Assembly (NCBI RefSeq): GCF_026151205.1
Contig: NC_087074.1
Span: 10,077,226-10,141,225, forward strand
Source of the DNA: Bolinopsis microptera
Lineage: Eukaryota > Ctenophora > Tentaculata > Lobata > Bolinopsidae
Length of the DNA: 64,000 nucleotides
Direction of reading: 5' to 3'
Position numbers and translations under genes: made by a program. The stretch's first letter is position 1. Every line of letters begins with the position of its first letter. Below are positions 45,196 through 54,200 of the stretch, piece after piece. The notes beneath the pieces are model-generated. The model was not told the origin of the DNA. It saw nothing but the letters and a program-made list of their open reading frames with translations, and ran no database searches.

Positions 45196-45447
45196 ACGTG
45201 ACACCCCCCCCCCCCCCCCCCTACATTGATTTTAGTTACGTTGCAATTTTACTCGACTCTTATCAGTTCACTTCTTATCAGCGCGATCGCAGTAAGTTTT
45301 ACTGTGTGCAACAGTTACATAACTGTATAATACACATAACATTAACTCTGTAATGCACTTCAAACTGCAGTATAAAGAGTACGCACTTCGCACAAATGAC
45401 AAGAAGGTAATCTAGTAATACGATTTTTGGTATTAATATCTTTAATA

Positions 45448-46342
45448 TTAATAACACGGCTTGTTCGATTCAAGCCCGTTCAATGTGGTCAATACCTGAT
45501 GTGCGGATCACAGGCTTCGTTATTTACAATAGCTGAGATTAGGCAGATATAGCGGTTCCAGTCGTTACCTGGGGACCCCAGGCTGTAATATCCAGATAAA
45601 TTGAAGCTGCGGCGGAATGACAATCTGGGATGAGTGCGGCCCAGGAATGCCAGCCGTTACGCCGCTCAGCTTAATGTAAAAACTGTATTACAATTGATAG
45701 CATCATTACAATTTCAATCACGTTTTAGAGCAATTTACACGAAAGTAGGACAATTATAACCTGTTTAATCTTGTTCGGCGTCATCGAAAACATAGGGTTA
45801 CAAGGTTTCCGCTTCGATTTCCATCAATAAAAAATCCTTCTAATTTCGATTCTCTGGGCCAGCTGTCTGCTGGGTTTCAGAAGGTGGTACCAGATGCTGC
45901 TATAATTGAGCGCTCAGCTGCTCTAATTGGGTCCAATTACACCCGATACACGATATTATTCCATATAAGGCCTGATCAAGTAGCTTCAGCTCTGGTGACG
46001 TCACAAAATCTCCTAGTCGGCATACGACACGTTACGAATGTGATCACGTGCCCGAGGCTTTACGAATCAAGGTCACGTGATAGGATTAGCGGTCACGTGA
46101 TAGGACTGAATGTCACGTGACCTCAGTTATCCCTTATATGGCACAACTAGCTGCAATTGATCAGCTCTTAATTAGGCCGAAATCCTTGACAGGCCTATAA
46201 TTACCCAATTTTAAATGAACGATATCTCATCGATCCTACAGAATGATGAGAGCGTAAACAAAATGCTTCCCGGAATCAGCACAATGCAGGGAACAAGATG
46301 CTGTTGGAATATCAATTATTCATCTTCCACCCGTAGTCCCTA
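45448..46342 (-). repeat. Right arm of the foldback element
   Basis: Reverse complement of 41346-42310, without the 81-bp insertion and with minor differences at the inner edge. Confidence 0.9.
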
Positions 46343-46579
46343 CGCTTGTTTCACAAGTAGAATATACTTTCGGCGGTCGCGTGCTACTGCAAGCGAGAGG
46401 GCTCTAGTTAGAGCAACTATGGCCCTGACGAGATATTGGCGAAAATTGTCTCGATCAAGTGATATGACCGTATAAGGAAGTTAGTCTAATTTCTCGTGAA
46501 GGTTAAGGTTTCAGCATATGATTTTGTTAAGGCTAAGGATTGGGTTAGGGTTAGGGTTGGGATCAAATTAAAGGATTAG

Positions 46580-46987
46580 GGTTTCGATTGTCATACGTTG
46601 TATGACCCGCCGTGCACGAGTGCGCGGCTCCCCTGTATCGCAGGAACTCTACTATAGTGTTGACCATTGTTAATGATCAGGCCCGGCGTGCGCTACTTCC
46701 TAGCACTTGCTTGGAGGACTTCGCCGCTTCGACGCGCCGCGCGAACTAGCATTCTTGCTTACTAGCATTCTTGCAACTAGCATTCTTGCATTCTTGCTTA
46801 CGACGATCGTTGCTCTGCTTCGCAGAGCAACGATCTCGACGGATTGACATCGTCAATCAAAGCACTTGCCATCGGGCCATTTCGAGAAGAAAGCGGCGCG
46901 CGCTACTTCAAAGAAATTTAGATGAGTAACATCCGTCAACTATAGTGAAGCGACAGTGGGAGTCACCACGTGATACAAGGTTTCGAA
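46580..46987. mobile_element. Short GC-hairpin insertion C, interrupted by a nested insertion
   Basis: The outer element spans 46589-46978, from TGTCATACGTTGTATGACC to ACGTGATACAA, flanked by GGTTTCGA (46580-46587 and 46979-46986). Inside it, 46658-46936 is foreign and flanked by ACTATAG (46651-46657 and 46939-46945), or 9 bp with one mismatch. The nested part carries its own GC hairpins (GCTCTGCTTCGCAGAGC). Confidence 0.75.
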
Positions 46988-47762
46988 TAATCGTTCAGGA
47001 CCAGCTAGAGAACGGGTTGAGAAAGTCACGTGACAGTCGAGTGTAGAGTGATTAATCATCATCCCAAGTGCTACGAAGTAGCGCGCGCCAGGTTGGTCCA
47101 TTAACAATAGTTAATGATTTGTCATTATTCGTCGTACCGCAGATTATTAATATGGGGCGCTATTATGTATTACAAATTATATATATATAACTTAAAATCT
47201 TTGGTCACAAGAGCAACTGCCTAAACGTGCAGAAGTGAAAACAAATAAATAAAAATATACTAGCAGTCCTTAATACAGTCCCTAATACTCGTAATATAAT
47301 AAATAGATTCATTCAATGTCATAAAACTCTTAACCATACACGTGACCAGTAAAATAATTTAATTGGTCTATTATATAGACTACTGTGTAAAATTCTCAAT
47401 ATAAACTTTTTTAACAATAATGAATAATAAATTAATTTAAAAAACACACCAACCTTTGGTGTGTAAGAATGATTAAACAACCTTTATTTGACATAAAATA
47501 TCTTTCAGAATATTATATTAGTATATGCTATAATATTAAAACTGTTTATCAGAGTTCAGGTAATAGAATTTAACTGTAATGGCACCTTTACAGTATTATC
47601 CATTGTTGAGACAAATTAGATGTTGACCGTTCTGTATACATGCTTGCACGTGTTTTTTATGAGTAAGCTGTGAAATTGTAATAGTAAGCTATACCAATTG
47701 TGTATTTAGACGCTGACTTTCGAATAAAATATATTACATAGCATGAAAATAATTTCTTGGCG
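46988..47762. other. AT-rich DNA between short insertions
   Basis: It holds another fragment of the GCGCGCGCC-type repeats near 47080 and otherwise nothing recognised. Confidence 0.4.
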
Positions 47763-47763
47763 A

Positions 47764-47990
47764 GTTATGATTTGTCATACGTTGTATGACCCGCCGCGCA
47801 CGAGTGCGCGGCTCCCCTGTATCGTAGAAACTCTCTAGTGAAACGACGATGGGGATCACGACGTGATACAAGTTATGAGTTGATACATGTTTCGTATCCA
47901 AATATCAGAGATATTATTATTATTTTTCCGCCTTCGGCGGCGCGCGCTTCGCGCGCGAAAAGTGGCATGCACCGTATGTCAAGTTATGAG
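47764..47990. mobile_element. Two short GC-hairpin insertions in tandem at one target
   Basis: The first insert, 47773-47871 (TGTCATACG...GTGATACAA), is the B/C type. The second, 47880-47981 (TTGATACATG...CGTATGTCA), is an inverted copy of type A. The target GTTATGA occurs three times, at 47764, 47872 and 47983: before, between and after the two. The outer pair around the second insert is the perfect 9-mer AGTTATGAG. Confidence 0.85.
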
Positions 47991-48573
47991 CATGTTTGAT
48001 GTTGGATGTTTGAGAAAATAATCATTTTGTTAGACGCGCGCAAGTGACAAGCTTGTAAAATTATATTTGAGCTGTTTATGCTTTAAGATTCGAATTAGTT
48101 TTGGTTTCAAAGTAATTGTGAAGATTATACAAAGATTTGAAGTACAAAGTTGTGCACCTTAACTTTAAATACTTGTACTTACCATTAAAATCGAAATCAG
48201 CATTTACAAGTTTCCTGTGCCGCCTTCGGTGGTGCGTTCTAATGCAAGCGGAACGGCTTTGGTACGGTTGAGCAAGCTTTTTTCTGTTTCTTTTGAAATT
48301 AAATTTATCATTTATAGTTGTTTCTAATAGAGAAATTATCGTCCTTTTAAATTTTTAGGATATGTTCCAGGATAATTCGCAATTCGGGTGATACTCGTAA
48401 AATATGGGTTTCAACTCAGCGCGAGTTTTGGTAGGTTATAAATCTTCAAGTTCTAGGAATTATTTAGAATAGATCAATCAAGGCGAATTGCGAGATAGCC
48501 CCAAAATGCAAAAGCAGCTGATAAACATCACTCCTATGATCTTTATTGAGCAAAAATAACTGTAAGGCCTTTA

Positions 48574-48820
48574 ACCTGGGGTCTCCAGGCTATTATGTTC
48601 ATAGATTCGGCGGAATGACAGGCTGAGCGCCGCCCAGTAAAAGGCCTTCTACTGTTTATCACAAACAACTGTAAAGTCAATTTGGAGAAAATTCTCGTGA
48701 AGACCCCCAGCCCCTATTTAACTTTATTTGGGGCTTCTTATTACTGGGCCGCGCTCAGCCTGTCATTCCGCCTAATCTCTATTCTATGTTTACCAACATT
48801 AAAGCCTGGGGTCCTCAGGT
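48574..48820. mobile_element. Small palindromic element sharing ends with the foldback arms
   Basis: The left half starts ACCTGGGGTCTCCAGGC and contains GGCGGAATGACAGGCTGAG. The right half is its inverted copy, ending CCTGGGGTCCTCAGGT. The same pieces (CCTGGGGTCCCCAGG, GGCGGAATGACA, GGCCCAG) are found in the foldback arms near 42120-42210 and 45555-45640. No clear target duplication was found. Confidence 0.75.
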
Positions 48821-48852
48821 AAGCTTCTTATTGATTCCGTTTTTCTTACGAG

Positions 48853-49029
48853 AAATTTTATTTCGCCACTTACGCCACTTTTTTTTCGCCACTGCTTCTT
48901 GACCTCTCATCTATAGGGGGCATCATTATTCACATCCTTCAAATTTTATTTCGCCACTTACGCCACTTTTTATTTCGCCACTGCTTCTTGACCTTTCATC
49001 TACTAGGGGGCATCGTTATTCACCTCCCT
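48853..49029 (+). repeat. 88-bp tandem duplication
   Basis: Two head-to-tail copies begin AAATTTTATTTCGCCACTTA and differ at a few sites. The first bases of a third copy follow at 49030. Confidence 0.92.
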
Positions 49030-49394
49030 CAAATTTTCAGCATCTAATTGCACGATGACCCTGAGCAATTATGTCTCGTGTGCACTCATGTCTCCGTTTG
49101 TATCTTCATTGCTTCAGGGACACTGGGCAACATGTTAATATGTGCTTTAAGTCTAACTGCTGGCGTCTGCACAGTGGACAGTTGTTCGATAGCTAATTCC
49201 TATTTTTTCTTCAGCTCTTGTGCTACCCATATTAAAGTCACCAATTTTAGATGAACGTTAGCCTTGAAGCTTATCTAGCAGGAACCCGTCTAACCCTAAA
49301 GTGGTGTCAAACCTCAAGAGACTAAAATAATTATTACCTATTCAATTCGCGTTTTTGACACCACTTGGGAGTCTTAATTTTGAGCACTACAATC

Positions 49395-49446
49395 CTTATT
49401 CCTTGACATACGTTGCATGCCACTTTTCGCGCGCCAACTTATTCCT
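49395..49446. mobile_element. 34-bp insertion D with perfect 9-bp target duplication
   Basis: The insert at 49404-49437 starts TGACATACGTTGCATGCC, continues ACTTTTCGCGCGC and stops at CAA. CTTATTCCT flanks it exactly at 49395-49403 and 49438-49446. It equals the first 31 bp of insertion A joined to the last bases of its other end, so it is an internally deleted copy. Confidence 0.88.
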
Positions 49447-49479
49447 TAGATTAGATTAGATTAGATTAGATTAGATTAA
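49447..49479 (+). repeat. (ATTAG)n, 3' tail of the LINE
   Basis: Six ATTAG units read as CTAAT on the minus strand, the sense strand of the LINE. Short tandem 3' tails are typical of CR1/L2-like LINEs. Confidence 0.8.
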
Positions 49480-49681
49480 GAATAATGACATAAACATCAT
49501 CACTAGTTTTAAACATTCTTTCTGATTTCCTCATTATCAGAACTGTGAACATTTCACAGCCTTCGTCATTAAAAAACAAACAAATTCTATAACTAACATA
49601 ATTGTCATAATTTATTTACATATAAAAAAAGTTTAAAAAGTTAAAAACCGTTAATTTAGAAATAAATAAATAAAAACAAAT

Positions 49682-52150
49682 TCATGAGATATTTATTCCC
49701 TTTCTCTTGGCAACACGAGGATTTTTATATAAATATTGGACTTGTTGCTTCTTCTTTTCGATATAATTTACACCCTCTATTTTTGCTAAAACTATATTTG
49801 ACACTTCCCAAAAGTTGCCTGTGTCTACTAAATTATTAGTCTTTTTAAATTCTTCTAGATTAATTTTAAAATCAATAACAGACATTGAATTTCTAACAAA
49901 AGATGGCAATTTATTCCAAAAGCTGATAACACGCTCTGATAAAAAATTATTAGACAAGGTTTTAATATTTCTATCAATATTGTTAGATTTAGTGCTAACA
50001 ATTTTATTTCCTGATCTACTTAAATTGAAAATATCTTTTCCATACTCAACCAATCCATTTACAATTTTGTAGGCTTCAATCAAATCTCCTCTAACCCGTC
50101 TCTCTGCGAGTGTTGTAATCTGTAAGGCATCCAACCTTTCACTGTAAGGAAGTGTTCCAATATCATCAATAAGGCGTGTGAACCTTCTCTGGACATTTTC
50201 CAGTTCAATGATAGTAGCCCAATTCCCATGGCAGGCAGGTGGAGACCACAACTGAGCACAATACTCCAAGTGGGGTCTTATTATAGTTTTATAAACATTT
50301 CTCATAACATTAATTTCTCTTATAATGAGATTCCTTGTAACCCATGCAATCATACTGTTTGCTTTACTAATACAACTTTTAATATGTTTCGACCATTTCA
50401 AATCTGAAGAAGTTAAAACTCCAAGATCTTTCTCTGCTTCAATACATTCAAGTGTAACACCACTAAATACATATTCTTGAAGGGGATTTTCATTAAATGG
50501 AACATGCATTATTTTGCATTTGCTAGGATTAAACTTTAACAGCCACACATTTTGCCAGTTTTGCAAGCTTTCTAACATATTGAAAGTGCTTTCAGTGTCG
50601 TTGGCATCCATAATAACTTTAAGATCATCTGCAAACAGTTTTGATATACCATTAATACAATCAGGCAAGTCATTGATAAAAATGACAAACAATAAAGGAC
50701 CTAAAACAGACCCTTGTGGGACGCCTGATAAAACATCACGAAGGTAGGAATATGCTCCACCAACAAATGTCTTAAATCTTCTTCCAGATAAAAAGTCTTT
50801 CACAATATCTAAAGTGTTACCACTTATACCCAAATTTCTCATTTTTGTAAGTAGTCTATGATGTGGAACACTATCAAATGCTTTACAAAAATCTAAGTAA
50901 AACACATCTACGGGTGCACCATCTTCTAATAGTTCGATGATACATTCTACACTCTCTAATAGATTAGATAAACAAGATTTACCTTCTACAAATCCATGCT
51001 GGTTTGGATTTATTTTCTTACTAACAAAACTCATAATATGCCTCCTTACTAATTTTTCATATAATTTACATAAAATGCATGTAAGTGACACTGGCCTGTA
51101 ATTTAGGGCATCTTTCCGACTACCCTTTTTATAAAGAGATGTAACATTTGCTGTCTTCCACTGTTCTGGAATTTTTCCACTTGAAGCACATGTTTGAAAT
51201 AATTTAGTCACAGCAGAAACAAAACTTGAATTATGTTCAAGTTCTTTTAATAATTTAGGATGAATGCCATCTGGCCCTTTACTTTTACTAATATTAATTC
51301 TTTTCAGTTCTCTGCCAACATCATCCATTGTTATCTCAATATTTTCAATGTGTAACTCATCCGCAATAAAATAACATTCTCTGTTCAAAGGTCCATCTGG
51401 TTCTTTGACAAAAACTGAAGCAAAAGCATCAGCCAATACTTCGGCAGTTTCAAAATTACTTTTGGTCAAAGATCCGTCCGGTTTTTCCAGGGATGATACA
51501 CAACTTTTTAACACTCTTTTCCCTCTTAAATATGCATAAAATGGCTTCGTATTATATTTCATACACTGTGTAATTTTTCTTTCATAATTAACTTTACACT
51601 TAAATGACTTACTATCAAACTGTCCTTGTTGGTTCAGTGCAACATTAAGATTTTCAGAAGAAGGATTATTATCAAAGATATACCAACATTTATCTGTCTT
51701 TTTCCTGCATCTTTTTAAGGATGAATTTGCCCAAGGCTCACATTTAAAGTTCTTTTCCGTCGGAACTATATCAGATACTAAGTTAAGCTTTGAGTGTAAC
51801 TCACTCCACATATCTTCAGAAGTTAAAGTACCCTCACTAAAAGACCAGTCAATTTCAGCTGATCTGTGTAACAATTCTTTGCCAGAGACTTTTCCCCATA
51901 ACTTTCTAGACTCCTTTGCAGCCTCATCATCTTGCTTACTGTTACTAAGACTTAGATTTAATTCTACATTAAAACAAACATGATCGCTCTTCCCCAAGGG
52001 GGAGACAATCATTACTTCATTGACAATAGCTTCGTTTGTAGAGAGAACCTGATCTAGTGTACTCTCTTGAAGTTTACCGCTGACAACTCTACGTCTGGTA
52101 ACTTCATCTGTGATATACCAAACCAAGCCATTGTCTTGTACACATTCCAT
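49682..52150 (-). CDS. LINE ORF2: end of endonuclease and reverse transcriptase
   Basis: An 822-codon open frame. The first part closes the APE endonuclease (GKSDHVCFNVEL). RT motifs follow: EQWKTANVTSLYKKGSRKDA, NYRPVSLTCILCKLYEKLV, QHGFVEGKSCLSNL, VFYLDFCKAFDSVPHHRLL, GVPQGSVLGPLLFVIFINDL and the catalytic FADD (KLFADDLKV). The C-terminal part is the usual LINE thumb and tail. The ORF has no defect within this stretch, but upstream it is cut off by the TTAA-flanked insert. Confidence 0.95.
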   Translation of the reverse strand: MECVQDNGLVWYITDEVTRRRVVSGKLQESTLDQVLSTNEAIVNEVMIVSPLGKSDHVCFNVELNLSLSNSKQDDEAAKESRKLWGKVSGKELLHRSAEIDWSFSEGTLTSEDMWSELHSKLNLVSDIVPTEKNFKCEPWANSSLKRCRKKTDKCWYIFDNNPSSENLNVALNQQGQFDSKSFKCKVNYERKITQCMKYNTKPFYAYLRGKRVLKSCVSSLEKPDGSLTKSNFETAEVLADAFASVFVKEPDGPLNRECYFIADELHIENIEITMDDVGRELKRINISKSKGPDGIHPKLLKELEHNSSFVSAVTKLFQTCASSGKIPEQWKTANVTSLYKKGSRKDALNYRPVSLTCILCKLYEKLVRRHIMSFVSKKINPNQHGFVEGKSCLSNLLESVECIIELLEDGAPVDVFYLDFCKAFDSVPHHRLLTKMRNLGISGNTLDIVKDFLSGRRFKTFVGGAYSYLRDVLSGVPQGSVLGPLLFVIFINDLPDCINGISKLFADDLKVIMDANDTESTFNMLESLQNWQNVWLLKFNPSKCKIMHVPFNENPLQEYVFSGVTLECIEAEKDLGVLTSSDLKWSKHIKSCISKANSMIAWVTRNLIIREINVMRNVYKTIIRPHLEYCAQLWSPPACHGNWATIIELENVQRRFTRLIDDIGTLPYSERLDALQITTLAERRVRGDLIEAYKIVNGLVEYGKDIFNLSRSGNKIVSTKSNNIDRNIKTLSNNFLSERVISFWNKLPSFVRNSMSVIDFKINLEEFKKTNNLVDTGNFWEVSNIVLAKIEGVNYIEKKKQQVQYLYKNPRVAKRKGINIS

Positions 52151-52203
52151 AAAATTCTTTTCTATAATTAAACCCTTATTACTTGTTCCTGAAGGAGCAT
52201 TAA

Positions 52204-53030
52204 GGCCACAGGGGGGGGTCCGAGGTCAATTTTGAGATTTTGAGATATGTTGTAGAGCTCGATCTAAATTTTCAAATGCTTTTGTCCTTACTGAAAACAA
52301 AGTTTCCTATTTGAAGATATCGCGCGTTGAATTTTGAGGTTTACCTGTAATTCTATTGTAAATGAAAACTTTAAATGCAATTGTGTTCAAAATCTATCTT
52401 CTTTTTTAGTTTATGACTTAGAACCTTGTAACTTGCCAACAATGTTCTTAAAGGTATTTTGAGTTTTTGTTATGTAACGATTTATGATATCTTGCTCCAA
52501 AGCTGAGATATGAGGTTAACCATGAGTGAGAATTACAAAATTTACAAAATTTAAAATGGTTAACCTCATAAAAAGAGTTAGGAGCAAAATTACAACAATC
52601 GTTACATAACAAACTTTTAAATTTATGTCAGGAACATAAGTTCCAAATTTGAGGTGAAATGGATAAAAGCTCTAGGAGAAGATAGGTTTTTGAGGTGGTA
52701 AATAAATTGTTCAGGAGAGTCAAAAGACCATGATTCTGAGAAAATATGTTAACCTCAATTTTCCAACAAATAAAGGACATATTTAATAGTTCTGTTCACA
52801 TTGGATGGCCAATTGATACCCATTAATAAGTTTAACTTGTGACGAGAGCAACAAAATGTTAAGAACTGGTTATTTGTGAGGTTAACTGATTAAAAAGGCA
52901 ATAGTTAACCTCAATTTTACGACAAACTAGGCGCTCTGGGGGGCTAAGGGTGGTGTGCAAGCGTCAGATAGTACGTGGTCTGCCAACTGGCAAAAGACTT
53001 TTTTTCGACCTCGGACCCCCCCCTGTGGCC
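52204..53030. mobile_element. 827-bp MITE with TTAA target site, inside LINE ORF2
   Basis: TTAA borders it at 52200-52203 and 53031-53034. The terminal inverted repeats of about 24 bp read GGCCACAGGGGGGG and TCCGAGGTC inward; the G run is 8 on one side and 7 on the other. TTAA targets point to piggyBac-type mobilisation. The interior has repeated GTTAACCTCA in both orientations and no ORF of note. Removing it with one TTAA would leave the LINE frame continuous. Confidence 0.9.
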
Positions 53031-53526
53031 TTAACAGTTCCACTAAGCCAAGATACATTTGGTAAATTTAAATCTCCAACTAGGATTGATTCAACATTAA
53101 AAACAGCTAGTTTTGCAATCATTTTGGTCATCGCATTGTTCTGCGCTTTAGAAAGAGACATTGATCTATAAATACATGCAATATTTACCCTACCAATGTT
53201 GCTATCGAATTCAACAGCAATCGAATCAGTGACCCTAAACCAATCTATAACAACTGGGTTCAAAGAGTCTTTAATATAAATAATACAGCCTCCACCACTA
53301 CTAACAGAACTTTCTCCTACTTCTTCATTAACTGTAAAATCTCTATCTTTTCTAAATATTTTGAAACCAGGTATGCTAATTTCAGCATCAATAATTTCAT
53401 TGTTAAAATGAGTTTCATTTATGCAAACAATGTCAGACTGGTACAGCGAAACAGCATTTCTCAATTCACAAAACTTATTATATAAACTATTACTGTTACT
53501 ATAAAACAATTTAAGGTTTAGGCATT
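53031..53526 (-). CDS. LINE ORF2, N-terminal part: APE endonuclease
   Basis: The frame covers FYSNSNSLYNKFCELRNAV, SDIVCINETHFNNE (catalytic Glu region), SSGGGCIIYIKD, VEFDSNIGRVNIACIYRS and LVGDLNLPNVSWLSG (catalytic Asp/Asn). It runs into the MITE at 53030. It starts close to the end of ORF1 in another frame, near 53527, and has no obvious ATG there, so coupled or alternative initiation is possible. Confidence 0.9.
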
Positions 53527-53853
53527 CTATAGCTTTGCTTTCTCTGCAAGTCGCTTTCTCCGTTCCTGTCTCACAAAAAATTGGACGTCTCTGTCAGCTC
53601 TGTTCAGATCCTGATTGATCCAATAAACTTCTTTCTTCGTTTTCTCAGAATCCACTTCTATCTTCCAACCTTTCCCATAGTTACTCCAATACAATGCAGC
53701 CTCTTTTGATTTTAGTTTTACAATCAGCGGTCTAGGTTGATGTTCCCTGCTTTCACCAGATTCAGTTGATTTACCTGCCCGAAAACAGGACACAATCACG
53801 TCTTCTTCCATGCCACAAATTTCATGTAAAAACTTGAGATCATTGCTTTGCAT
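53527..53853 (-). CDS. LINE ORF1, C-terminal part
   Basis: It encodes FLHEICGMEEDVIVSCFRAG and QPRPLIVKLKSKEAALY through RRKRLAEKAKL, the basic RNA-binding C-terminal domain of CR1/L2-type ORF1 proteins. It is separated from its N-terminal part by the insert at about 53856-54200. Confidence 0.8.
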   Translation of the reverse strand: MQSNDLKFLHEICGMEEDVIVSCFRAGKSTESGESREHQPRPLIVKLKSKEAALYWSNYGKGWKIEVDSEKTKKEVYWINQDLNRADRDVQFFVRQERRKRLAEKAKL

Positions 53854-53855
53854 TT

Positions 53856-54200
53856 ATTAACTTATTGTAAATAGCAAGTTTGACAAAGGGATTACGTTTA
53901 TTTTACCCGGAGTTCGTTTAAGTTTAGTATTGTAAATAGTAATTTGACGAAGGGAATACGTCTATTTTACCCTGAGTTATGTTTTAGTTCAATCTTGACA
54001 CAATTTTAAAATTATAATTTAATTATTTTATAAATATGTATTGTCCATAACTAGGGTGGCCTGCTAACAGAACCATGATCTGCCTTGATTCATCCTTCAG
54101 CACAGAGAAAAGCTCCTTTTTTTATACATTATGATTACAGAGGATCTGATATTTAGATATATATTGCTGTGCTGTAAAAATTGACTTTATTTATATTTAT
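53856..54200. mobile_element. Insertion of about 340 bp splitting LINE ORF1
   Basis: Sequence foreign to ORF1, bordered by ATTTATT-type repeats on both sides (a likely target duplication in a TTTA microsatellite). It contains two tandem diverged copies of a unit of about 65 bp, starting TTGTAAATAG and including GACAAAGGGATTACG. Family unknown. Confidence 0.65.

Larger units (their letters stand above)
41338..46350. mobile_element. 5-kb foldback DNA transposon, hAT-like ends
   Basis: The element spans 41346-46342. Both ends read TAGGGACTACGGGTGG inward, and CGCTTGTT flanks it exactly at 41338-41345 and 46343-46350. An 8-bp duplication and TA-G-G-starting termini are typical of the hAT superfamily. 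The terminal inverted repeats are about 0.9-0.95 kb and nearly identical: both arms hold the same 78-codon frame, at 41564-41800 (-) and 45884-46120 (+). The 3.1-kb loop has a spliced gene of unknown function, a polypyrimidine tract and a minisatellite. No hAT transposase (RNase H or dimerisation domain) was recognised, so mobility was probably supplied in trans. Confidence 0.8.

Noticed and set aside
41564-46120. Identical 78-codon ORF in both foldback arms
   Set aside because: Identity follows from the palindrome. The frame has no recognised domain and the sequence is dominated by CACGTGA repeats, so I do not call a gene.
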